DNA of 54,062 nt from an uncultured Bacteroides sp. (GTDB taxonomy: Bacteria > Bacteroidota > Bacteroidia > Bacteroidales > Bacteroidaceae), in NCBI RefSeq assembly GCF_910578895.1, contig NZ_CAJTSC010000001.1, forward strand, positions 1 to 54,062, given 5' to 3'. The first letter of the stretch is position 1. Every line of letters begins with the position of its first letter. Below, one piece after another: positions 45,633 through 54,062 of this stretch. The position numbers and the translations under genes are program-made. The notes below the pieces were generated by a model, which was not told the origin of the DNA, searched no databases, and was given only the letters and a program-made list of their open reading frames with translations.

Positions 45633-46210
45633 AGTAATACATTAATAAATTGTTAGTATATATATTGATTCCTATCAGAACAACAGCAAGGTACATACCT
45701 GTCAATAATGACTTAAACAATTTATTTAACAATTAGTATTAAATAAATCTTTGTATGAAATCCACCAATAAGTATAGAAATACGATATTGTATTAAATAA
45801 AAATGCGATAAATATAGCACCTTATATATACCGTATATATCAAAAGCCATTCAAATATTCTAAAATTTATTCAAATACACAAACACAATATTGTTTTTAA
45901 CATACTTAAATATTTAAGACACAAAATCCATTATTATACAAGTATATTTTATAACATTTTTCAAAAACAAGAAGGTTGCCTATTCAAGTTATCAGTATAC
46001 CACAAGCCTCCCCTCTCAGAACACCTTCTCGCGTGGGGATAGTTCAGTATACGACTGAATAGGATTCACTATACGACTGAATGGCATTCAGTATACGACT
46101 GAATAGGGTTCAGTATCGGAGTGAAAGCAGCTCCTCTTCTGATTCCATTCAGAGAGCCTGTTTGCAGCAGCATAATACGTCCGTATATTTTATCATCAGA
46201 AAAGTGATAT
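45633..46210. other. 578-nt AT-rich intergenic region with palindrome array
   Basis: No gene seen. The left ~350 nt are very AT-rich. A weak minus-strand TACCTTGC box at 45686-45693 could start the cluster transcript. The right part holds the 22-bp-period palindrome array at 46043-46125. Confidence 0.65.
46043..46125. repeat. 22-bp tandem array of TTCAGT-N5-ACTGAA palindromes
   Basis: Units start at 46043, 46065, 46087 and 46109, an exact 22-bp period. Units 1 and 3 are TTCAGTATACGACTGAA with perfect 6-bp arms. Unit 2 differs by one base in the left arm and unit 4 in the spacer and right arm. Unit linkers are 5 nt. Confidence 0.8.
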
Positions 46211-47212
46211 TCAGACACGGCACACTACCTCGTCCAACGTCTCTCCATCCTTGAACAAGGATTCCTCCGCCTGCATCAGCCGCTTCTTCAGGCGGAATTT
46301 CTGCTGGGAGACGGAAGCGGGAGAAACCGCCGTAAGCGTGGCTATCTGTGCATTCGTGAAGCGCAGGCGCATCAGCAGGCAGAGTTGGAGGTCGGCAGGC
46401 GTCAGTTGGGGGAAACGGGCGACAAGACGAGTGGAAGCACCCTCGTACACACGGTCGGTGAGTTTCCGCAAATAGTTCCAGCGGCTATCGGTAAGGAATT
46501 TGGGATGGTTGCGCAGCTGTGCCACCACTTCATCGCCATCTATCAGGGAGGCTGTGAGCGCCTGTACCTGTCTGTCCAGCTGCCGGGCGCGCTCGCTTTC
46601 CTTCGTCAGCAATTCCAATTCGCGGGGCACGGCACGGTCTTCGTACGCCTTGAGACGGATGCTGAGCGATTCGTTCTCTTCGCACAAACGGTTGCCATGC
46701 GCCAGCAGGTTCGTCAAAGAGCGTTGCACCTCTTCGCGTTCATCATCTTCCAGCGACATTTCTTTCAGACACTCCTCCAGCTCGGCACGCTCGCGACCGT
46801 TATTGCGCAGACGTTGCTCGTTCTCGCTCAAGTCGACAAGGTAACGGCGATATTTACGATCTCTGGAGAAGTGGATATCCCGGATAGAGAACCATACGTT
46901 AAGCCCTATCATCAGTGCCGAAAATGAGAGCCAACCAAACTGCTTCCATCTGTCGGCAGGCACTAAGCGGACCTTTTTCCCGCCTGAGAGTTCCTTTGCC
47001 TGCTCATATTCACGATGCAGGGAGGAGAGCAGATGAACAATCCGGACACTATCCACACCACCACCCTGCACCAACGAATCGGCTTGGACAAGGGAGCGTT
47101 CGTAACGCAACAAGATATCCCTATCCGGATGTGAACAAGATGTCAGACACAAAAAGAAGGTCAGGAGAAAAAAGGCATATACATACTTCACCGGCACAGC
47201 TATCATCTTCAT
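46211..47212 (-). CDS. Membrane-anchored protein with C-terminal HTH
   Basis: 333 residues. The N-terminus has a hydrophobic leader ending LTSC (C26), which may be a lipobox or an uncleaved signal. A second hydrophobic segment (about 93-110, FGWLSFSALMIGLNVWF) follows. Then comes a long Glu/Arg-rich coiled coil (about 120-225). The C-terminal ~70 residues (FPQLTPADLQLCLLMRLRFTN and IATLTAVSPASVSQQKFRLKKRL) look like a LuxR/sigma-4-type helix-turn-helix. It is likely a membrane-bound transcription regulator, as seen in some Bacteroidota. It lies 15 nt after the Rpn-type gene stop, and the palindrome array begins about 85 nt beyond its own stop. Confidence 0.72.
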   Translation of the reverse strand: MKMIAVPVKYVYAFFLLTFFLCLTSCSHPDRDILLRYERSLVQADSLVQGGGVDSVRIVHLLSSLHREYEQAKELSGGKKVRLVPADRWKQFGWLSFSALMIGLNVWFSIRDIHFSRDRKYRRYLVDLSENEQRLRNNGRERAELEECLKEMSLEDDEREEVQRSLTNLLAHGNRLCEENESLSIRLKAYEDRAVPRELELLTKESERARQLDRQVQALTASLIDGDEVVAQLRNHPKFLTDSRWNYLRKLTDRVYEGASTRLVARFPQLTPADLQLCLLMRLRFTNAQIATLTAVSPASVSQQKFRLKKRLMQAEESLFKDGETLDEVVCRV

Positions 47213-47227
47213 GAACTCTCTCCGACC

Positions 47228-48142
47228 TTACAAGTTGCTTATTTCCTCGGGAGAAAGCCCGGTGGCCTTTATCACAACGTCATCGGAAGCGCCAAGTTGT
47301 TTCAGATTTCGGGCTATGGAGTAACGCTCTTCCGTACGGCCTTGAACGAGTCCTTCGGCAAGCCCTTCAACACGTCCTTCAGCACGACCTTCAACACGAC
47401 CCTCAGCACGACCTTCGGCACGTTCCGTATTTATATTATCACGAAGGATGACAATATTGTCCAAATGACGATAATATGCCTCAAGTTCCCCCTTGGACAT
47501 ACGATCCAACTTCAACCGTTCACGCACCTCCGGCAAACCGGGAGCGGTGGCATCATCGGGAATATTTCCGGTATTGAGGTAATAAATCCACTCTTCCAAA
47601 GGGCTTTTGGCTACTTGGTTGAAATCATTTACCTTTAATATATAGTATTCCGGGTAAAGCTGGCTTACACAATCCACCTTGAATGTCTGCCTTTGGAAAG
47701 GAGTCAGTTCGAGAATGTCACCCTGATGAATGCCACGAAATTCGGTCTTGCCATGATACACGATGTCCTTACCATGCCCCAAAGAGAAATAGACGATGTT
47801 CACGCTATAGACCTTGCGGACTTTGTCGTAGCCTTCACCACGGTTGATGTATTCGGTGACTAATTTGGAAGCTCCGAACAGCATACGCTGGAAATAGGCA
47901 TATTCGTTGTTGTTCTGTACTTCTATCAGAATCAGTTCTCCTTTGGAGTTCTCGGCAAGCATATCCACGCGGTTGTACTTGTCAAACTCATCTTCCTGGT
48001 TGCTTTCACTTTCCAGCAACTTTTGGATTGTGATATTTTCTTTCAGAAGCGTAGTCAGAAAACCTTCGAGCACACCAAAGTTCACTTTATTACGCAACAG
48101 GCGCTTCATGGCCCAATCGAAACGAATATAATTACTTCCCAT
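47228..48142 (-). CDS. Rpn/PD-(D/E)XK nuclease-family (transposase-like) protein
   Basis: 304 residues from the ATG at 48142; the longer frame begins at GTG. The N-terminal FDWAMKRLLRNKVNFGVLEGFL and the PD-(D/E)XK core (RVDMLAENSKGELILIEVQNN, with D and ExQ) match the RpnA/B family, often labelled transposase but acting as a recombination-promoting nuclease. Near the C-terminus a four-residue repeat (AEGR/VEGR/AEGL) is encoded by tandem 12-nt units at about 47339-47427. The protein ends in a helical ATGLSPEEI motif. It stands alone; no terminal repeats or target duplication are seen. Confidence 0.88.
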   Translation of the reverse strand: MGSNYIRFDWAMKRLLRNKVNFGVLEGFLTTLLKENITIQKLLESESNQEDEFDKYNRVDMLAENSKGELILIEVQNNNEYAYFQRMLFGASKLVTEYINRGEGYDKVRKVYSVNIVYFSLGHGKDIVYHGKTEFRGIHQGDILELTPFQRQTFKVDCVSQLYPEYYILKVNDFNQVAKSPLEEWIYYLNTGNIPDDATAPGLPEVRERLKLDRMSKGELEAYYRHLDNIVILRDNINTERAEGRAEGRVEGRAEGRVEGLAEGLVQGRTEERYSIARNLKQLGASDDVVIKATGLSPEEISNL

Positions 48143-48176
48143 AACTGTCACCTTTCATTTAAAATTGTATTACTTG

Positions 48177-48476
48177 TCAATATATACCAAGAAGCACCCT
48201 ATTCGTAGCCGGCACATCCATACGGAGCGAAGATACGATGAATCCGTCTGACAAACAAGTTTTTCGGAAGATTAATTCCGCCCAAGACACAATCGTGACA
48301 CTCACGCGTTCGCGGATTGCCACCGATTCGTGCAGCAGCCGGATAAACTCACACATGGAACAAATGTCCCAAGTCAGCTTGCCCAAGCGGGTATTGATAT
48401 CGTAACTGATAAGCACGTTGCGGATAGTGGAGATAAAGGTAAAAGTTCCGTTTCCTCCGATATCGCACACAGTCAA
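48177..48476 (-). CDS. Possible small hypothetical protein
   Basis: 99-residue frame starting MTVCDIGGNGTF. It is hydrophobic/basic, has no motif I recognise, and no promoter box or family support. A + strand frame overlaps it. It may be a degenerate remnant or a chance frame. Confidence 0.25.
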   Translation of the reverse strand: MTVCDIGGNGTFTFISTIRNVLISYDINTRLGKLTWDICSMCEFIRLLHESVAIRERVSVTIVSWAELIFRKTCLSDGFIVSSLRMDVPATNRVLLGIY

Positions 48477-48498
48477 ATGGATGTGAAGCGATATGAAA

Positions 48499-48527
48499 CA
48501 ACCGGCGTAGTTGATTTACGCCGGTTG
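48499..48527 (-). terminator. Perfect 11-bp hairpin downstream of prfC
   Basis: CAACCGGCGTA (48499-48509) and TACGCCGGTTG (48517-48527) pair perfectly around a 7-nt loop. On the minus strand the stem is followed by TTTCATAT, a short T-rich stretch, 62 nt after the prfC stop. Confidence 0.6.
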
Positions 48528-48589
48528 ACTATGGGAAAATCAGATAACGGCATTCGTTATCATCCCTGTTCCATTTCGGGTAATACCCG

Positions 48590-50158
48590 TCAGAACTCGC
48601 TCGTGAAGTGGAACTTTATATTCTTGAAGTCCATCTGCGCCATTTGCAGTACATAGCCGCTATCTGCCAGGAACACATCCCTGCCCTCGCGATCTTTCGC
48701 CATATACTGGTACTTGCGTTTCTTGAAGGACTCCAGTTCGGCGGGATCATCGCTCTCAATCCAACAAGCCTTGTAGAGGCTCAACGGCTCCCAACGGCAC
48801 TTGGCACTGTATTCGTTCTCCAGGCGGTATTGGATGACCTCGAACTGCAGTTGTCCTACCGTACCGATAATCTTACGCCCGTTGAACTGGTTAACAAACA
48901 ACTGAGCCACACCCTCATCCATCAACTGGTCGATGCCTTTGGCAAGCTGTTTCTGCTTCATCGGATCGGCATTCTCAATGTACTTGAACATCTCCGGCGA
49001 GAAACTGGGCAGTCCGCGGAAATGGAGCATCTCGCCCTCGGTCAGCGTGTCGCCAATCTTGAACGTGCCGTTGTCCGGCAGACCGATGATGTCTCCCGCC
49101 CATGCCTCGTCAACGGTAGTCTTGCGCTGCGCCATGAACTGCGTGGGCGAGGAAAAACGCATTGTCTTGCCGTGGCGCACATGCAGGTAAGGCGCGTTGC
49201 GGGTGAACTTGCCGGAGCATATTTTACAGAATGCGATGCACGAACGGTGGTTAGGGTCGATATTGGCGGTAATCTTGAAGATAAATCCCGTGAATTTCGG
49301 TTCGGCAGGTTCCACTTCACGTTCTTCCGCCTTTACAGAACGGGGACTGGGAGCTATCTCCACAAAGCAGTCCAGCAATTCCTGCACACCGAAGTTGTTC
49401 AAGGCAGAACCGAAGAATACGGGAGCCAATTCGCCTTTCAGGTAATCTTCCACCTGAAATTCGGGATACACTCCGTCTATCAGTTCCAGTTCGCCGCGCA
49501 GCTTGTCTGCCAACGGAGCACCGATACGATTGTCCAGTTCTTCCGTGTTGATATCCACTTCTACCTTCTCTGTCACTACTTGTTTGGAGGGTTGGTAGAG
49601 GTTCAGGTTATGTTCGTAGATGTTGTAAACCCCTTTGAAACGGGCACCGCTCTCGATAGGCCACGTCAAAGGACGGACGTGGATGGAGAGTTCTTCCTCC
49701 AGTTCGTCCAGCAAATCGAACGGGTCTTTTGCCTCACGGTCCATCTTATTGATAAAGATAATCACCGGTGTATTGCGCATACGGCAGACCTCCATCAGTT
49801 TACGCGTCTGGGTCTCCACACCTTTTGCACCATCCACAACGATGATAACACTGTCTACTGCCGTCAGCGTACGATATGTGTCTTCGGCAAAGTCCTGGTG
49901 ACCCGGAGTATCGAGAATGTTGACTTTATAATCGCGGTAATCGAACTCCATCACAGAGGTAGTTACGGATATACCGCGCTGTTTTTCAATATCCATCCAG
50001 TCGGATGTCGCCGTCTTCTTTATCTTATTGCTCTTTACCGCTCCCGCTACCTGTATCTGACCGCCGAACAACAGCAGTTTCTCGGTCAACGATGTCTTAC
50101 CGGCATCCGGATGCGCGATAATCGCAAAGGTTCTTCTTCTCTCTATTTCATTCATCAT
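48590..50158 (-). CDS. prfC: Peptide chain release factor 3
   Basis: About 522 residues from the ATG at 50158; the frame extends upstream only via a TTG. It is a GTPase that recycles release factors RF1/RF2 from the ribosome. G1 AHPDAGKTSLTEKLL, switch-type GISVTTSVMEFDY, G3 DTPGHQDF and G4 NKMDREAKDP are intact. The RF3-specific C-terminal domains follow (QLQFEVIQYRLENEY near the end). The start lies about 30 nt after the rfbD stop, so the two may be co-transcribed. Confidence 0.96.
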   Translation of the reverse strand: MMNEIERRRTFAIIAHPDAGKTSLTEKLLLFGGQIQVAGAVKSNKIKKTATSDWMDIEKQRGISVTTSVMEFDYRDYKVNILDTPGHQDFAEDTYRTLTAVDSVIIVVDGAKGVETQTRKLMEVCRMRNTPVIIFINKMDREAKDPFDLLDELEEELSIHVRPLTWPIESGARFKGVYNIYEHNLNLYQPSKQVVTEKVEVDINTEELDNRIGAPLADKLRGELELIDGVYPEFQVEDYLKGELAPVFFGSALNNFGVQELLDCFVEIAPSPRSVKAEEREVEPAEPKFTGFIFKITANIDPNHRSCIAFCKICSGKFTRNAPYLHVRHGKTMRFSSPTQFMAQRKTTVDEAWAGDIIGLPDNGTFKIGDTLTEGEMLHFRGLPSFSPEMFKYIENADPMKQKQLAKGIDQLMDEGVAQLFVNQFNGRKIIGTVGQLQFEVIQYRLENEYSAKCRWEPLSLYKACWIESDDPAELESFKKRKYQYMAKDREGRDVFLADSGYVLQMAQMDFKNIKFHFTSEF

Positions 50159-50185
50159 ATACTGAATATTTCTATCTATCAATTA

Positions 50186-51046
50186 TCATTTATCATCTAT
50201 CAACTGAGAAATGCACTTTTCAAGCGACTTTTCCCAGTGCGGAATTGTAATGCCGAATGTTTTCTTAATCTTCGTCTTATCCAATACGGAGTAGTGCGGG
50301 CGCGGAGCCTTCGCCGGATACTCGTCCGTATGCAAGGGACTGACCTTGCATGAGGTGACGCCTGCCATGCGATGAATTGCCACCGTAAAATCGTACCAGG
50401 AACAGACACCCTCGTTGCTGAAATGGTAGATGCCGGGAACAATGCCCTGATTGATAGCCGCAAAGATAGCACGCGCCAGGTCGTTGGCGTATGTCGGCGT
50501 GCCAATCTGGTCGAAGATGACACCCAACTGCTCACGCTCATTGCCCAAGCGAATCATTGTCTTTACAAAATTATTGCCGTAAATGGAATATAGCCATGCG
50601 GTGCGAATGACCATTGCACGGCTGCACTGCTGCATAACCACCTGTTCGCCTGCCAGCTTGGTGGAACCGTAAACCGAATTGGGGCAGGGAACGGTTTCTT
50701 CCGTATAAGGTGTATGTCCGGTTCCATCGAACACGTAATCCGTAGAAACCTGTATCATGGCAGCACCGCAAGCCTCGGCAGCGGCGGCCAGATAACCGGG
50801 AGCTATATGGTTCAGCCTGTCGCAAAGTCCGGGATTATCCTCCGCCTTGTCTACCGCCGTATAAGCGGCACAGTTCACAATGACATCCACCCGGTTTTCG
50901 GCTACAAATGCACGTATGGCTTGCTCGTCACAGATATCCAGTTCCTGCACATCCGTAAAGAAACAAGTGTGTTGCTTATTTTCCGCGGAGAGCACCCGCA
51001 TCTCATTGCCAAGCTGTCCGTTGGCACCGGTTACCAATATATTCAT
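50186..51046 (-). CDS. rfbD: dTDP-4-dehydrorhamnose reductase
   Basis: 286-residue short-chain dehydrogenase/reductase that completes dTDP-L-rhamnose synthesis. It has an N-terminal NADP-binding GANGQLGNEMR, a CAAYTAVDKAEDN segment, the STDYVFDGTG substrate motif and the catalytic YxxxK in SVYGSTKLAGEQ. The ARPHYSVLDKTKIKK C-terminus is typical of RmlD. It supplies a precursor for surface polysaccharide. The other rml genes are not in the window. prfC lies just downstream. Confidence 0.95.
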   Translation of the reverse strand: MNILVTGANGQLGNEMRVLSAENKQHTCFFTDVQELDICDEQAIRAFVAENRVDVIVNCAAYTAVDKAEDNPGLCDRLNHIAPGYLAAAAEACGAAMIQVSTDYVFDGTGHTPYTEETVPCPNSVYGSTKLAGEQVVMQQCSRAMVIRTAWLYSIYGNNFVKTMIRLGNEREQLGVIFDQIGTPTYANDLARAIFAAINQGIVPGIYHFSNEGVCSWYDFTVAIHRMAGVTSCKVSPLHTDEYPAKAPRPHYSVLDKTKIKKTFGITIPHWEKSLEKCISQLIDDK

Positions 51047-51163
51047 CTTCAGTGTTTATCTATTTATTCCCTACGGTTAACGACATCTTCCATATCTTAT
51101 TAACACACATAGGTACGTTGACTATTTACTATCCATTGCCCTATCCCTTACACAGATACACCG

Positions 51164-51709
51164 TCAGTCATTCTCCAGTTTCAACTCACCTTTCTTGTCT
51201 TTGTCATAATAATTGGCAAGCAAGGAGAGGAAAGCGCTGATAACCTCTACCGCCTTGGCGGTGCCCTGGCTGATTTCCTTTTTCTGCAAGCGAAGCAACA
51301 GCACGCCGTAAAGCGCCTCGAAACAGGTCTCCAATTCGGGTTCTTCCTGTTGTCCGCCCTTCTGCCGAAGTTCTACAATGAAAGGCAGCGCCTTGAAGTA
51401 TGCCGCATTATAAAAAGGATACTTCGTGGAAGCCAGCAACTCGGCATGCAGGTCCGTCAGGTTACGAATAACGTTGCGGTTAATCTGCAGATGCCCTTTC
51501 TCCGTCACCCCCTCTGCACGCATCATATCGGCAAGATTGCCATACCACTCTTCCAAAGCAGCATGCTCTTCTACAGGATAGCGGGAGATAATATTACTGC
51601 GAAGCAAATCAATGTCGCACCTGTTAGCACGAAGCAAATCTTCCACTTGCCACATATATATAAGATACTCGGCAATGTTCTTCTCTTTCAGTTGTTGCGA
51701 AATCTTCAC
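51164..51709 (-). CDS. DUF4924-family protein
   Basis: 181 residues. It is read from a GTG at 51709; an in-frame stop upstream excludes an earlier start, and the next internal Met would remove the conserved LKEKNIAEYLIYMWQVEDLLR segment. The protein is all-helical and cytoplasmic. It matches what I know of the Bacteroidota-restricted DUF4924 family, whose function is unknown. It sits 74 nt after the LysE-type gene. Confidence 0.8.
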   Translation of the reverse strand: MKISQQLKEKNIAEYLIYMWQVEDLLRANRCDIDLLRSNIISRYPVEEHAALEEWYGNLADMMRAEGVTEKGHLQINRNVIRNLTDLHAELLASTKYPFYNAAYFKALPFIVELRQKGGQQEEPELETCFEALYGVLLLRLQKKEISQGTAKAVEVISAFLSLLANYYDKDKKGELKLEND

Positions 51710-51783
51710 GTCGGGATTTATGATTTATAATTTGAGATCTATGATTTACATTTTCACCGGAGCACCGGCTTTTCCATCCTAAA

Positions 51784-52437
51784 CTAATACAACGATTCGC
51801 CCATCAGCGTAAATACCAACCCCAGCGCAGACACCACCATGACAATGCCGCCGATAATACGGTTCAACATCCAGATGCCGCGTAGGTTGAATTGCGTACG
51901 CACCTTATTGACAAAAAAGGTTATTCCGAACCACCACGCCAATGCTCCCATAGCAATGGCAAGGTATCCCGTGACGGCCTCAAAGACCAGGACGCCTTCG
52001 CTGACAAAGGCGAAACGGGCAAAAAGACCTACAAAGAGGAATATGATAAGCGGATTGGAAAGAGTGACGGCGAACGCTGTGATAAAGTTGTGGAAATAGG
52101 TGCCTTTACTGGTAGATACAGGGCGGATGGACTGTACCGGATTACTGCGGAACGTATAGATGCCGAATATCAGCAGAAGGATGCTTCCGAACAGTTGCAG
52201 ATAGAAAATGTTCTTATTGACATAGTCGAATACAAAACTCATGCCGTAGCCCGTCAGCAAAGCGTATGCAATGTCACTCAGCGATGCCCCTATGCCGGTT
52301 ACAAAACCATACCAGCGTCCTTTGTTCAAAGTGCGCTGAATGCACAATACTCCTACAGGACCCAACGGCGCAGACACTATAACACCGATTATGAACCCTT
52401 TCCACAATATGTCAAATATGGTTTCTATCTGAATCAT
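51784..52437 (-). CDS. LysE-family translocator
   Basis: 217-residue inner-membrane protein with about six hydrophobic segments. It begins with the LysE/RhtB signature region GFIIGVIVSAPLGPVGVLCIQRTL, followed by GIGASLSDIAYALLTGYG and TLSNPLIIFLFVGLFAR, all typical. The family exports amino acids or similar small molecules; the substrate is not deducible. It is divergent from purL with about 240 nt between them. Confidence 0.9.
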   Translation of the reverse strand: MIQIETIFDILWKGFIIGVIVSAPLGPVGVLCIQRTLNKGRWYGFVTGIGASLSDIAYALLTGYGMSFVFDYVNKNIFYLQLFGSILLLIFGIYTFRSNPVQSIRPVSTSKGTYFHNFITAFAVTLSNPLIIFLFVGLFARFAFVSEGVLVFEAVTGYLAIAMGALAWWFGITFFVNKVRTQFNLRGIWMLNRIIGGIVMVVSALGLVFTLMGESLY

Positions 52438-52638
52438 GCCTGCAAATATCGGACTTTTTTACGAGACGAGCGATAGAGTTAACGTTTTTTCGTGAGAAAA
52501 CCTTATACATACACGCCAGCCTACGAAGCACACTTCCCGTCTGCGGCGGAAACAGGGTTTGACGACGTTACAAGGAAATGCCCCGACCGGCTGATGTTTT
52601 TTTATTTCCATTTCTTTCTCACCACCAACGATTTTCCT

Positions 52639-52646
52639 TATCTTTG
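52639..52646 (+). promoter_or_regulatory. -7 box of the purL promoter
   Basis: TATCTTTG matches TAnnTTTG and lies 30 nt before the purL ATG at 52677. No purine riboswitch-like fold was recognised in the short leader. Confidence 0.65.
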
Positions 52647-52676
52647 TGCCCAAATCGTAAACTCTTAAATAAAAAT

Positions 52677-54062
52677 ATGATTCTTTTTTTCAGAACCCCA
52701 TCCAAGAGCGTGATTACCGTAGAATGTGACCACGAACTTACTCAGGCAGACAGCGACAAACTCTGCTGGCTTTTTGGAGAAGCCACCCCCGAAAGTGAAG
52801 ACAACCTGAAAGGACATTTCGTCGGTCCGCGCCGCGAAATGATTACTCCTTGGAGTACCAATGCTGTGGAAATCACCCAGAACATGGGTTTGGACGGTAT
52901 CGCCCGTATCGAAGAATATTTCCCGGTAAAAGATGAAAACGCAGACCACGACCCGATGCTACAGCGCATGTATAAAGGTCTGGACCAAAATGTATTTACG
53001 ACCAACCGCCAACCGGAACCGATTGTCCACATCGACGACCTGGAAGCATACAACGAAAAAGAAGGGTTGGCACTGTCCAAAGAAGAGATGGACTACCTCA
53101 AGAAAGTGGAAAAGGATCTGGGACGTCCGTTGACAGACTCCGAAGTATTCGGTTTCGCACAAATCAACTCCGAGCACTGCCGTCATAAAATCTTCGGCGG
53201 CACATTCATCATCGACGGAGTGGAGCAAGAGTCTTCCCTCTTCCAGATGATTAAGAAAACCACCCAGGAAAACCCGAACAAGATTATATCAGCCTATAAG
53301 GATAATGTAGCCTTTGCCGAAGGTCCGGTTATCGAGCAGTTTGCCCCGGCAGACCACTCCAAACCCGATTTCTTCCAGGTAAAGGACATCAAGAGCGTTA
53401 TCTCGCTGAAGGCCGAAACGCACAACTTCCCTACTACCGTAGAACCTTTCAACGGTGCTTCTACCGGTACGGGCGGTGAAATCCGCGACCGTATGGGTGG
53501 CGGTAAAGGCTCTTGGCCCATTGCCGGAACTGCGGTATATATGACATCCTATCCGCGTACGGACGAAGGACGTTCGTGGGAAGACATACTTCCGGTGCGC
53601 GAATGGCTGTATCAGACTCCCGAGCAAATCCTGATTAAAGCATCCAACGGTGCCAGCGATTTCGGAAACAAATTCGGCCAGCCGCTGATTTGCGGTTCCG
53701 TACTGACATTCGAGCATCAGGAGAACGGCGAGAAGTATGCCTACGACAAAGTGATCATGCTGGCCGGAGGAGTAGGTTACGGTACGCAGCGCGACTGTCT
53801 GAAAGGACATCCCGAAAAAGGAAACAAAGTCGTTGTGATGGGTGGTGACAACTATCGCATCGGACTGGGTGGAGGTTCGGTCTCTTCCGTTGAGACAGGC
53901 CGGTACTCATCGGGAATCGAACTGAACGCTGTTCAGCGTGCCAATGCGGAAATGCAGAAACGTGCCTATAATGTAGTCCGTGCGCTGTGCGAAGAAGACA
54001 ACAACCCGATTGTCTCCATCCACGATCACGGTTCGGCCGGTCACGTGAATTGTTTATCCGAA
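52677..54062 (+). CDS. purL: Phosphoribosylformylglycinamidine synthase, 5' part
   Basis: 462 codons are present, in frame to the window edge; the family's large form is about 1230 residues, so the gene continues beyond the window. It makes FGAM from FGAR, glutamine and ATP in purine synthesis. The N-terminal PurS-like region (MILFFRTPSKSVITVE) precedes the FGAR-AT domain, with GFAQINSEHCRHKIFGG and LKAETHNFPTTVEPFNGAS GTGGEIRDRMGGG-type signatures. This is the large, fused form carrying its own glutaminase domain, which should lie downstream. Confidence 0.96.
   Translation, partial: MILFFRTPSKSVITVECDHELTQADSDKLCWLFGEATPESEDNLKGHFVGPRREMITPWSTNAVEITQNMGLDGIARIEEYFPVKDENADHDPMLQRMYKGLDQNVFTTNRQPEPIVHIDDLEAYNEKEGLALSKEEMDYLKKVEKDLGRPLTDSEVFGFAQINSEHCRHKIFGGTFIIDGVEQESSLFQMIKKTTQENPNKIISAYKDNVAFAEGPVIEQFAPADHSKPDFFQVKDIKSVISLKAETHNFPTTVEPFNGASTGTGGEIRDRMGGGKGSWPIAGTAVYMTSYPRTDEGRSWEDILPVREWLYQTPEQILIKASNGASDFGNKFGQPLICGSVLTFEHQENGEKYAYDKVIMLAGGVGYGTQRDCLKGHPEKGNKVVVMGGDNYRIGLGGGSVSSVETGRYSSGIELNAVQRANAEMQKRAYNVVRALCEEDNNPIVSIHDHGSAGHVNCLSE

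Larger units (their letters stand above)
48143..48589. other. 447-nt region with uncertain small frame and hairpin
   Basis: Between the Rpn-type gene and prfC. A 99-residue minus-strand frame (48177-48476) is the only candidate gene. A perfect 11-bp hairpin lies at 48499-48527. Nothing else was recognised. Confidence 0.5.

Noticed and set aside
46043..46125. Palindrome array as a small CRISPR
   Set aside because: Units are 22 bp with only 5-nt linkers and no spacers, and no cas gene is present.
47228..48142. Rpn-type gene as an insertion sequence
   Set aside because: No inverted termini or target duplication could be seen, and this family is usually a stand-alone nuclease gene despite the transposase label.
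48330..48656. 108-residue + strand frame upstream of and into the prfC 3' end
   Set aside because: It overlaps the coding end of prfC on the other strand, crosses the 48499-48527 hairpin and has no recognisable motif.
48608..50353. 581-residue + strand frame opposite prfC
   Set aside because: It is antisense to a complete, motif-bearing RF3 gene and extends into rfbD; no domain was recognised.

Overview
The window looks like a chromosomal segment of a Bacteroides or close Bacteroidaceae relative. The evidence is a SusC/SusD pair with a SusE-like lipoprotein, many exported lipoproteins, no obvious Shine-Dalgarno dependence, and repeated promoter boxes of the Bacteroidota form TAnnTTTG (for example upstream of pheS, pgk, the HU-like gene and purL). 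The species cannot be fixed from the sequence alone. No tRNA, rRNA, IS element or CRISPR array was recognised.

Positions 1-8044 run on the + strand: pheS, an MFS transporter, nth, pgk, a porin-like outer-membrane protein and a large TPR protein. Positions 8361-11278 are a minus-strand operon (nitroreductase, small membrane protein, DUF2520-type Rossmann protein, KdsC-like phosphatase, Maf), divergent from a GNAT-like gene.

Positions 12387-26158 form a divergent starch/maltooligosaccharide utilisation locus. One arm (minus) is susC, susD, a susE-like gene and a lipoprotein GH13 amylase. The other arm (plus) is a LacI-type regulator, a sugar MFS transporter and a GH65 phosphorylase. The 600-bp gap between them holds two identical 14-bp palindromes in opposite orientation, which are strong candidate operators for the LacI protein. 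The likely logic is binding and endo-cleavage at the cell surface, TonB-dependent import, MFS transport into the cytoplasm, and phosphorolysis. An RND efflux operon (26168-31607) follows the GH65 gene after only 9 nt.

Positions 31769-35139 encode a biotin-dependent, sodium-pump-type decarboxylase (G, A and B subunits) whose carboxyltransferase subunit has an atypical active-site motif. A HU-like protein gene follows.

The most unusual part is 36188-48142, all on the minus strand. It encodes a set of exported proteins: a helical periplasmic protein, a protein with three TonB-C-like repeats, two acidic lipoproteins that share an N-terminal domain but end in different modules (a zinc-ribbon-like tail versus an HEXXH metallopeptidase-like domain), a transglutaminase-like lipoprotein, a small secreted beta protein and an O-antigen-ligase/Wzy-like membrane protein. 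Upstream lie a 22-bp-period array of palindromes and a gene for a membrane-anchored protein with a C-terminal HTH. Much of 37800-43150 is visibly AT-richer than its surroundings.

The right end (48590-54062) is housekeeping: prfC, rfbD, a DUF4924 gene, a LysE-type exporter and the 5' part of purL, cut by the window edge. Two 117-bp copies of a dispersed repeat (8093-8209 and 14799-14916, inverted) and several hairpins mark intergenic regions.
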